Positions 55,290-64,000 of a stretch of DNA of 64,000 nucleotides are shown here, piece by piece. Numbering within the stretch: position 1 is the first letter of the stretch; every line of letters begins with the position of its first letter. The stretch is from Lumbricus terrestris (lineage: Eukaryota; Annelida; Clitellata; Crassiclitellata; Lumbricidae). Under the pieces are notes generated by a model that was not told where the DNA came from, did no database searches, and saw only the letters and a list, made by a program, of their open reading frames with translations. The position numbers and the translations under genes were made by a program. The stretch covers positions 31,580,594-31,644,593 of the forward strand of contig OX457042.1 in the NCBI GenBank assembly GCA_949752735.1, read 5' to 3'.

Positions 55290-56075
55290 TCATTGTTGCT
55301 AAGTTCTATTGTCATCAAGTATTACAATAATTCCACAATACCCACTGCGTGTCATCCAATATCACCAAGTGCAGTATATAATGTCAACCAGTGTCATTTA
55401 GTCAATTTTAGCGACACTTCATGCTGCCGAATGTCATCAAGCGTGACCTACAGCTACACAATGTCAATCCTGCCGCGTTAACAAAAGCCCCCACGTTTGA
55501 TACAGTATCAACCAATATCACCCATTGTAAAAAAAATGTCATCCATTGTTATCCAATGTTACATATTGCTGCGCATTGTTACCCAGTGTGTTACGCCGAG
55601 CTACCCAATGTCCCAGTGTAATTCAGTATCATCAAATGTCACTCAATAGCGTCACCCAATGTTACCAATGAGAAATAGTGTTATCCTGTATCACAATGTC
55701 ACCCAATGTCACCCACTACCCTCCAGTGCAATTCAATGACATCTAAACCTATCATTTATCACCCAATGTTGCCAAATGGCAGTGTCCCCGTGTTACCCAG
55801 TGCCACACCGAGCTACCCAATGCCCCAGTGTAATTAAGTGCCAATCAAAATTATCTAATGCCACCCAGTATCACACAAAGTCACCCAATATCATCAAATG
55901 TTACCAATTGCCCTCCAGTGTAATTCAATATTATCCAGTCCGATCCAATTTCACCCAATGTTACAGAATGACAGTGTCACCCAGTGTTACCCAGTGTCAC
56001 CCCAATGTCACATAGAGTCACACAGTATCACACAGTCACTCAGTGTCACCCAGTGTTACACAGAGTCACCCACTA
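55290..56075. repeat. Degenerate short repeat (cacccagtgt-type), about 780 bp
   Basis: Variants of cacccaatgtcacccagtgt recur throughout with substitutions and spacers. tgttacccagtg(t/c)g/ccac plus gagctacccaatg occurs twice about 215 bp apart. It is an old diverged tandem array; I see no gene. Confidence 0.8.
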
Positions 56076-56099
56076 ATGATGATTGACTTTTGAAACGCG

Positions 56100-57340
56100 T
56101 GCTTCTTCGGGAACATAGCAGGTGGCTCCGATGTGGGAAAAAATCCATGAAAAAAAGAAGTATTATCTGAGAAAGAAATATCGTCTTCCAGCACGAACTA
56201 TTTAAATGGAAGAAGAAGAGGATGACGATGGCTCGCAAGGAATAATCAGACGAATGGAAAATATATCAGGTGCAACCGGAAACTCTTTTTGCAACAGTCG
56301 ACTCCTAGCGGGCAGGAAGGAAGCGGGTGAGACAGAACAGTGTCTGGTTCAAGCCAGTCACATTTAATTTAGTTGATTACACTGCGCTCAAGTCACATGT
56401 CAGCCGTTAAATAATAAAATGGATATATGAAAATGTAAAATTATCTGAGTTAAAACAACCTGATCTGATTCTATTTCAGTAATTCGAATACCTTCTGAGG
56501 CAGAACAAGACAGGAGTCAAGTTAATCCATAGGGAAGATACTGTTGACGGAGGGGGGTCAGAGCAAATGACCAGAAGCCCGGCGAATTGTATGGCCACGG
56601 GCTAGATGTAGCCTAATTATATACAAAGTTTACGATTTATGCCTTTCAAAATATAAGTCCAATATTACTGAGACTCACCAACAATCAGTTTAAACTTCAA
56701 AGTAAACAGCTGTATGATTATAAATATAAAACTGCACGTCATGCCTGCACGGTTATTATGCTTTAATTTTTAATTTTAAAAATTGTTCTCATAATTTTAT
56801 AGTCTTAAGATATTTTATGGGTCTGTGACTGCTGTGCACAAGAAATAACTCTCGTCAGTCATGACCGAAGACAAAATCGCAGGAACTCTTTTAATCAAAG
56901 TGTAGTTATATGGGATGCTATGGAAATGGAGGAATAAATAAAAAAATAAAAAAATAAAAATGCAAACAAAAGAATTATGCAGAACAACGTAGCCTAACCG
57001 ACGCACTTTTTTTAAATCTTTGGTTCGCAATCCAAACCGCAGAAATATCGTAGAGAGGTCTATGTGCGAGAAGTATTTGGATACTTTGAAAGCTCTCTGC
57101 ATGTTGCCGATCCAGAAAACACGAATTATACAGTCGAAAGATGCAGAACAGAAGAGGAATGACTTCTTCGACTTCAGTTAGGTTTTTGATTTGTTGTTAA
57201 TCTTTGTCTCTTTCACTTCTGCTATGCATGTAGGAATAACGATTTAAACTTTACCGGTAGGCGTTGAAACAGACAACAGTCCGTGAAATGAACTAAAAAT
57301 GAAAATCTTTACTTAGGCTACGGGAGTTGAAGTGGAGCAG
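56100..57340. other. Intergenic; no gene recognised
   Basis: AT-rich. A short family C-like trace (agtcaagttaatccataggg) lies near 56516. No exon with convincing splice sites and domain is visible. Confidence 0.45.
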
Positions 57341-57343
57341 GGA

Positions 57344-57612
57344 CAGTGGCGCAGACAAGGGTGGTTTCGGGGGTTAAAATCCTCCCCATTGGCCTAGGAA
57401 AAAGTTTTTTAAAAGGTTATTTATCCACTTAAATTAGAAAACAAAAACAATTGCTTGTAGTAACAATTGTTTTTCTTACTTTATTCTCTTTGTTACTTTA
57501 CTCCCTTTTTATTTACTGCCATAGGCCTACTGTTGGTTGGTGTCCGAAAGGGCATACGGCTAGGCCACAGAACCCCAACCCCGCATAATAAATTCCTGGA
57601 TATACGACACTG
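57344..57612. mobile_element. hAT-type MITE (cagtggcg(t/c)ag family), decayed
   Basis: Left end cagtggcgcagacaaggg, right end atacgacactg. The flanks agcaggga and ggcaggaa agree at 6 of 8 positions. The interior is shared with 48532-48776. Confidence 0.75.
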
Positions 57613-57916
57613 GGCAGGAAATTCGATCAAGAAAGGGAATCTCTGGATTTACACGTGCGAACTAAAGAGCGAGCCAAACCACGAAAGATTCCATCTGCCA
57701 TCAAAACGAGATTCTATAATCAATCAAATAGAATCAAATAGATTGACGAATCGTCAACCAGTGCAAATTGTTGTGCATAGGAATAAATTGAAGAAATAAT
57801 TTATTTACTGAGTGGCATTCTCTCCGTATAAATAAAATCAGCAAATTCGAAAAGAATGCCTAATAGCTGAATTGTGTTTCATTCCAGGAAGAGTGCAATA
57901 GGCTATTGCTACCTAC

Positions 57917-58248
57917 CAGGGCCGTGTTTAACATAGGTCCATTCGGTGCGGTGCACCGAATGCCCTGAACCGAGAGTTTTGTTCCTATTGGCCAAATATC
58001 TTATGCGAGTGCAGCGAGTCTCAGTGTTACTTAGGCCAAAACCTTTTGTAAAATAAGTAAGTGTAAGAAAACGTTAATTAAAAGTGTAGCTACCATAAAA
58101 GCCCTATATTACGAAATAAATTTCTTTAGGATATATACTTATTAACACGTGACCCTAGCTTTTGGAAAACCAACGGCCGCTCGAACGACACTATGCCCCT
58201 GCGGTAACACTTTGCACCGACACTCGAGGAACCTTAAACACGGCCCTG
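57917..58248. mobile_element. hAT-type MITE (cagggccgtgtttaa family), perfect 8-bp duplication
   Basis: Ends cagggccgtgtttaacatag and ccttaaacacggccctg; flanks ctacctac at 57909-57916 and 58249-58256. 332 bp, no coding. Inside it, cggtgcggtgcaccg is palindromic. Confidence 0.92.
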
Positions 58249-58894
58249 CTACCTACTGAGCAATATGTGGCACGAAGCTAAAAGAAATTTATAGCGCACT
58301 TTGAAGTCAGTCAATTAGCCAGACAGTCAATCAATCGGCTGAATAGAAGTGACAGCATCGGTTTTATACATTCTAAGCTTATACAGTATGCACCACAGAT
58401 TCCGTCTTAGTAGACTGATTTTCTGGACTCTGATCTGAATCACGTGATTGATGACGTAGGCCTACTTATTTATAGCAATTGGTTGATGTGTGATGCTTAA
58501 GAAACCGACTGCATAGAAGTCACCGGTGATTAATTATTTTAAGACGTGCAATCGATATCTTTTTAAAATAACGCTTTCACATAATATTTTAAAACATCTG
58601 TGTATTTATTTATGTTGTTGTCATGAGCATTGTTCACAAGGAACGCTGCTTTTTGAAGTTCATTGTACTCAAACCAGAGCCAAGTTCTGTGGAGACTCGT
58701 TGCTGTCATCATTCGCATGTTACATAATATCATGCTACTCGAATCACTCATTCCGAGAATTTATATGGCGCCTTGTCAAAAGACCTACTGAGGGGCCAGT
58801 CACCAACAGTATGAAGAGCAGGGACAGAGTGGCAGTCGTGTGATCAAACCCTAAAGAGCCATAAATAACGGCCAGTAACTCCACCACTAGTTGC

Positions 58895-58992
58895 ACTCTG
58901 CCAGTGCCAGTCCCAAGCCTGGATAATGGAGGAGGTCGTCGCTAATTGTCTTTGTTACCACAGAGTGACGTTAAACTGCAAATACAACATCA
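58895..58992 (+). mobile_element. SINE-like repeat (family B), better preserved copy
   Basis: gcactctgccagtgccagtc, aagcctggataatggaggag, then ttaccacagagtgacgttaa and ctgcaaatac. The inverse order of the copy at 95-240. Confidence 0.6.
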
Positions 58993-59731
58993 TAACGGTC
59001 AGAGTCTAACAAGAAACGTTGAAATAAAGAACAGATGATTTAGAAATTTGGAGATTACGATCATGTATATACAGTATACATACACTCGAGTTGATCTACG
59101 ATTAATGACTGTTTCAAATCGAAGAGTCTGTATGAAGACATAGGTGTGGATTAAGTGTTATTGACTTCATATCTCAAACTCAAGGACTCCTCGGAGAGTC
59201 GTCTGTTCTTCCCATGCACCAACTCACAGCCCATTCCTTCATGTCTTAGCAGCGTTCACGAGGAACTCTAACCAAAAGGAAATTTCGAAACACATTGTTG
59301 CCATGACGGTATACCTTTGTTAGCCTCGCGAAGAATGACTATTAGAGGCGCTCTCAGTACCAACAACTCCGGAGAAAAGAAATGCTTTTAAAGGACCGAG
59401 AGACGGATAAGGAAAAACGAGTTGGTAGTGGTACTGTCTTGGTAGAACATCACTCTGCTCATTAGACTATATAAAAAATATTTCAGTAGGCCTATATCTG
59501 GGCCTATAATCTGGCATAACAGTGTAGCGAAGATCAGGTGCTGGTTGTCCTGCTACCAATATAACAATCCATGCAGGCTCTTGTTTGACATTTATTCGTT
59601 AGGATTTCACAGCTGAGTTCGAGCTACGTAAACTGCAGATCGGAGGTTTACAATGAGAGGGATTAGGAAACTGGTATATATATAATAGCAACGGAGGAAT
59701 CCAGAATCCGTATATATATATATATTACATA

Positions 59732-60029
59732 CATGGGCGGAGTTTGGTTTGGATTGCGTTTTTTGGGGGGGGCTGAAAAACTTGGTACAGAACGCGCGGT
59801 GCCGAATTTTTTTTTCCTTTCGCCGAAAAAAGTTGATGACGTTTTTATCTCAGGGAAATTTCTTTGTATTTTCTGGCTGAAAAAGTTGATGACTTTTTTA
59901 GTCATCAGCTCGAAGTTCTTGGGGGGGGGGCTAGGCCTGAAAAAGGATATAATTTACACGGTAAAAAACATGACCGAGGGGTTTCTTGGGGGGCTTAGCC
60001 CCCCTAACCCCTGATAAACTCCGCCCATG
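59732..60029. mobile_element. hAT-type MITE (catgggcggag family)
   Basis: Ends catgggcggagtttgg and aaactccgcccatg; flanks attacata and attatata (7 of 8). Related to the inner element at 783-1357, with the same gttgatgac and agtcatc interior words. Confidence 0.85.
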
Positions 60030-61070
60030 ATTATATAGTTGGAAGAAGAAAGGATTGGAAAAGACGGCGCAATAGAAGCTGATAAACAGACTGTTATTCT
60101 CCAAATAATTATAGAGTGGTAAATTTATAAATGCCTCTAAAAACGAATCGCAAGCGATATTCTGTTACAACGTGATGTTCACACTTTCGCCTCATCATCC
60201 CTTTGGCAACTTTACAGACTAAACGAACCAGGAGACAGCACCACATGGCACAATATCAGTCTTCCTATAGGCTACCTATTCGTGTATCTCTCCGTATCTC
60301 GTTATCTCGCTCTCTATTACCACTCTGATTCTCTACACTTTGGTTCAATAAAATGTAAGCCAAGCTGTTTTTCATGCATCTCTAATGCCTGATGATCAAT
60401 CATATAAAAAATTTCCAGATATTTAGATAATTGAACCAAGAATATGATTCTGACATAGCCTATCATGTCATAGATTGGAACGAATAGAAAGATGTGAATC
60501 TTTCAACGCAATTTTTCCTTTAAATTTTATGACAAAGTACTTCGAAAGTGAAAATAGTCTTTAAACTTTTTGTGAGGAAACTCTAAGTTGTACTGGTTGA
60601 TTATTTAAATAAAGGAGATGTCATATGCGACAGGATTTAAAGCTGGACTGTTCGGAGGCCATGCATAATGTGGGAGAAATGAAGTATGGTGTCTCTTGTT
60701 AGCATTTCGATGGCTTCCTTGGCTCTGTGGGCTGGCACTTCCTATACCTGAGGCTGTAGATCTCTGATAACAGATAGAAGATGCTGTGACAGCAGAACAT
60801 TGCAATAATAGACGTCGTTAATTTTTTACTCCAGGATCACTGAAGACCAAATGGGAACGACCAAGCGTTGAAAACGCAACGACACAATGACATGCTTGCC
60901 GAAAACGTGAATTTATGCAGATGAAGTTGGAATATTCATATCTTTCTATCTGTTCAAATTTATGACATGATATGCTGGAATCATATTCTTGGTTGAATTA
61001 TCAAAATATCGGTAACGTTTTAATATGATTAATCATGAGGCATTGGAGATACATTAAAAACAGTTTGGCC
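60030..61070. other. Intergenic; no gene recognised
   Basis: AT-rich. The minus-strand frame at 60605-60805 ends in HHTSFLPHYAWPPNSPALNP, which recalls the WP-x-x-SP-x-LNP-x-x motif near the DDE/D active site of Tc1/mariner transposases. Only this fragment remains. Confidence 0.45.
60605..60680 (-). pseudogene. Tc1/mariner transposase relic (WPxxSPALNP motif)
   Basis: The minus strand reads HYAWPPNSPALNPVAYDISF. In Tc1/mariner-type transposases the third catalytic residue lies just after W-P-x-x-S-P-D-L-N-P-I-E/D. Here the usual E/D position reads A (NPVAYD). No other part of a transposase is clear, so it is a small decayed fragment. Confidence 0.5.
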
Positions 61071-61076
61071 TACTTT

Positions 61077-61082
61077 TTTATT
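61077..61082 (-). terminator. Poly(A) signal after the terminal exon at 61132-61582
   Basis: The complement of tttatt gives AATAAA 50 bp after the stop codon. Confidence 0.5.
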
Positions 61083-61131
61083 GAACCACGGTGTATGTCC
61101 CGTTCTTGTTCTACAGACACACCCAATAAGC

Positions 61132-61582
61132 CTATCCCAGTTCCACCGGATTGAAGAACTTCCTCGTCTTTTCACTTCCATCCTCCTCCTCATCCATTCC
61201 ATCCTCCATTCGCATCCCTCCTCCTCCACCTCTCTCCTCCAACCCAAACTGAATGTCCGGCGCAATCCCACAGTCCGTCCGTGTCGTCATGGCTACGAAA
61301 TTGGCGCTCTCGTAGCAGTGTTCCATCCTCTGTCGCGAATGATTCTGCTGCTGCTGCAGCTGAAAGCGCTGATTGACCAGCGGAACCGGAAATGACGACG
61401 TCGTGGCGCACGCGCATGTCTCGCTGGCGCAGCCGACGGCACATCTCGCGGGGCGCGAGGTCTCGCGGCTGACGAGATCGTAGCAGAAGTTGTCGGTGAG
61501 GAGGACGCGCGTCTTCTCCAGGTCGCAGCTGGCGACGTTCAGATCGTCTGAACCAACCCAGTTGTTGGACTCGGAAAAGGAG
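61132..61582 (-). CDS. Terminal exon of an unidentified gene, possibly UPA-related
   Basis: After an acceptor-like tcatatag|c the open frame reads SFSESNNWVGSDDLNVASCD, then LEKTRVLLTDNF, a Cys-rich stretch (CAVGCASETCACATT), a Gln run and an acidic C-terminus ending FFNPVELG with TAG at 61132-61134. A poly(A) signal (aataaa, minus) lies at 61077-61082. The W...SCDLEK part resembles exon 7 of the death-domain gene (W...TCDLEK), which hints at a second ZU5/UPA gene. The match is short. Upstream exons were not identified in the window. Confidence 0.55.
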
Positions 61583-61796
61583 CTATATGATGAGAAGAAC
61601 GAATAAACGTATTAGATTATTGTGTCATGCAATGATGTCGAATCCAATGCAATACGGTGCAATACGATGAGATAGAAAACAACGTGAATACAATTCAATA
61701 CATGCAACAATACAATACATGCAATTCAGTGCAACACAGAACAATGCGAAGCAATGCAATCCTGTTTCAGCGCCTTTCATAATTATTATAGATTCG

Positions 61797-62011
61797 CAGT
61801 GGCGGCGCCAGGATTTCAGTTTCGGGGGGACTGAAGTCTCGTGGCGAAAATTTCACATTTTCATCCGTCAAAATTTCTGACGACCTTTTTTTTAGTCGTC
61901 AGCCGAAAATCGTGGATATTTCAATGTAAAAAATTCGGATGGCCCTTTTTTAGGGGGGGCTGAGCCTCTTGTAGGGGGGTTTAGCCCCCCCACCCCCTAG
62001 CGCCGCCACTG
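61797..62011. mobile_element. hAT-type MITE (cagtggcggcgcc family), perfect 8-bp duplication
   Basis: Ends cagtggcggcgccaggattt and agcgccgccactg; flanks tagattcg at 61789-61796 and 62012-62019. 215 bp. Confidence 0.92.
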
Positions 62012-62162
62012 TAGATTCGTGCCATCGTATGGGTGAGATTTTAGCACGAGACGATAACACTGTTGAGAGCATTCGGAAGTACATAGAAAAGGTGTGGACA
62101 TTTTGGCCCAGTGAATGCAAATGTCTTTTTATTACTTCACAATCCAATTTCAATCGGTGACT

Positions 62163-62276
62163 AACTCCGCCACTGGTCGCACTCTGCCAGTGCCAGTCCC
62201 AAGCCCGGATAAAGGAGGAGGGCGTCGCTTATGGTCTTTGTTACCACACAGTGACGTTAAACTACAAATACCACCA
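62163..62276 (+). mobile_element. SINE-like repeat (family B)
   Basis: ccgccactggtcgcactctg, ccagtgccagtcccaagccc, ggataaaggaggagggcgtc and ttaccacacagtgacgttaa in order. The longest copy in the window. Confidence 0.6.
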
Positions 62277-62764
62277 ATCGGTGACTTTGCTGCCTTTAAC
62301 CTTCAATGAACGCATAAAATAATGTCTGTCATCATCATATAACGTTGAAAGCTGGAACAATGAACGTCGGCAGTATTCATTAGGCTACTGCAGCCACAGA
62401 TGCTGTTACTACATCAAAGGACATGTGGGCGCAATGATACTAAGCGCAGGTATAATGTTTTACATATATCCAATCCACAACGCATTAGCCGATGATACAT
62501 CAAACGTATTATAAGCCATAATAAAGTCAATAATCAAAAAGGTCAGATATACAGATAGATGGTACACCCGCAGATGCAATGTACAATACATATATATATA
62601 CACATGTAGACTATATATAATATATATATATACATAGGCCTATATGTTTGTATGTGCATATGCTCAGAACAGCAGAATATGCTAAATGTATGTGACTTTT
62701 TATTATATAATTATAACCTACGGATAAAAGCCGTGATTACTTCTACCTTGACTAATAGACGCTT

Positions 62765-62840
62765 GACCTCGGCCGGGAGCGCCTCTGAGTAGGTACATTA
62801 AAGGGGCGCTATATAAATTACGATTGATTGATTGATTGAC
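62765..62840 (+). mobile_element. SINE/LINE tail with (gatt)n end
   Basis: cggccgggagcgcctctgag, taggtacattaaaggggcgc and tatataaattacgattgatt, nearly identical to 18900-18968. Confidence 0.75.
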
Positions 62841-63244
62841 TATTTGAATAAAGCGCGCCTGAAATGCAGCGAGCGTTTTCGCAATTATTATTATGTTGGT
62901 CAACTTTGCAGATAATTTGCGATCAGCGAACATGCAAAATCTGAAATATATTTCTATACTAATTTTATGCATTTTATGATACTTTGATGTGCCGGTTATT
63001 ATTATTTTTTTCAACTTAATTGAGCTTTTTTCTTCTATCGGAAACTCAGAAAATCTATAGACCATGTTTCCACGTGCCTGATGCTCAGATCACAAATCTG
63101 ATCTAATAAGATTTGATCTGATATAATCATAGATAATCCAATCTATCCCTTATAAACAAATGTATTACAAAGGCTTCTAAAGCGCTGTTATCATACTGTA
63201 TGTATAACATTATATATACTGGATAATATAATTATATATATATA

Positions 63245-63269
63245 CATGCATACATACATGCATACATGC

Positions 63270-63326
<57 letters not shown>
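63245..63326. repeat. (CATA)n followed by (TA)n microsatellite
   Basis: catacatgcatacata then about 45 bp of pure ta. Non-coding. Confidence 0.95.
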
Positions 63327-63387
63327 TGATTATATGTAGGCTACTGTTCAGCGTATCAATTGATATTCACTGCAGATGATTCGCAAT

Positions 63388-64000
63388 TCATTGAAATACA
63401 GCGATCCTCGGCCGTCTTAGTCTTTCGAACTGCGATGGTGTAATTTTGGTGGCATTTTCGGTGGCATTAATAGTGTCATTAACAGTGGCATTTACGGTGG
63501 CATTAATAGTGTCATTAACAGTGGCATTTACGGTGGCATTAATAGTGTCATTAACAGTGGCATTTGCGGTGGCATTAATAGTGTCATTAACAGTGGCATT
63601 TTCGGTGGCATTAATAGTGTCATTAACAGTGGCATTTACGGTGTCATTAATAGTGTCATTAACAGTGGCATTTTCGGTGGCATTAATAGTGTCATTAACA
63701 GTGGCATTTACGGTGTCATTAATAGTGTCATTAACAGTGGCATTTTCGGTGGCATTAATAGTGTCATTAACAGTGGCATTTGCGGTGGCATTAATAGTGT
63801 CATTAACAGTGGCATTTGCGGTGGCATTAATAGTGTCATTAACAGTGGCATTTGCGGTGGCATTAATAGTGTCATTAACAGTGGCATTTGCGGTGGCATT
63901 AATAGTGTCATTAACAGTGGCATTTGCGGTGGCATTAATAGTGTCATTAACAGTGGCATTTGCGGTGGCATTAATAGTGTCATTAACAGTGGCATTTGCG
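63388..64000 (-). CDS. Open frame of 12-residue Asn/Thr repeats, truncated by the window edge
   Basis: On the minus strand the 36-bp unit reads ANATVNDTINAT (variants ENAT, NDTINDT). Each unit holds three Asn-X-Thr N-glycosylation sequons. The frame is open from the window edge to a non-repetitive C-terminus TKITPSQFERLRRPRIAVFQ with a stop at 63388-63390, so about 200 codons are visible. It contains no ATG inside the window. A second frame (MPLLMTLLMPPQ) is also open, so this may be only a minisatellite whose unit is a multiple of three. If coding, it would be a secreted or surface glycoprotein. Confidence 0.35.
   Translation of the reverse strand, partial: ANATVNDTINATANATVNDTINATANATVNDTINATANATVNDTINATANATVNDTINATANATVNDTINATANATVNDTINATENATVNDTINDTVNATVNDTINATENATVNDTINDTVNATVNDTINATENATVNDTINATANATVNDTINATVNATVNDTINATVNATVNDTINATENATKITPSQFERLRRPRIAVFQ
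63448..64000. repeat. 36-bp minisatellite, about 15 units
   Basis: The unit ggcattaatagtgtcattaa followed by cagtggcatttgcggt. Variants have tttacgg or ttttcgg, or swap ggc for gtc. Units near the window edge are the most uniform, so the array continues outside. Confidence 0.95.

Overview
The window is animal (metazoan) nuclear DNA. It carries spliced genes with GT/AG introns, AATAAA poly(A) signals, tRNA-derived SINEs, non-LTR retrotransposons and many hAT-type DNA elements, and simple repeats occupy much of it. Nothing bacterial or viral was seen. The dense microsatellites, the common word taggcct(ac), and the ZU5/UPA/death-domain and intronless 7-TM genes suggest a marine invertebrate. I cannot name the phylum from sequence alone.

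Layout. 0-3 kb: three DNA transposons nested inside one another, then an intronless 7-TM receptor-like gene (1763-2986, minus). 3-12.5 kb: simple repeats, SINE/LINE fragments and a possible remnant of a third 7-TM copy near 8.2 kb. 12.7-15.2 kb: a 27-bp minisatellite of about 90 units, open on both strands. 16.6-20.1 kb: two decayed non-LTR retrotransposons. 21055-22293 (minus): a second intact 7-TM paralogue with a tandem array just upstream. 24-27.4 kb: SINEs and MITEs. 27.6-28.7 kb (plus): a two-exon gene for a small, very arginine-rich protein, preceded by two RFX X-box-like palindromes and a CCAAT box. Its intron begins with a hairpin.

31.3-50.5 kb (minus): one 12-exon gene that I assembled exon by exon. 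All splice phases agree and give about 1065 codons. The product has a coiled coil, ZU5-like modules, a UPA domain and two death domains (PIDD/ankyrin/UNC5-type architecture). Its introns hold SINEs, MITEs and a complete 2850-bp hAT element with a perfect 8-bp target duplication. Its last exon runs into a LINE/SINE tail that supplies both the stop codon and the poly(A) signal.

52.0-54.1 kb: a 2-kb element with long terminal inverted repeats, inserted inside a TATG microsatellite. 61.1-61.6 kb (minus): the terminal exon of another gene. 63.4-64 kb (minus): an open frame of 12-residue repeats, each with three N-glycosylation sequons, running off the window edge.

Most promising for novelty: the paired GPCR-like 7-TM genes, the X-box-driven arginine-rich gene with its splice-site hairpin, and the double death-domain ZU5/UPA protein.
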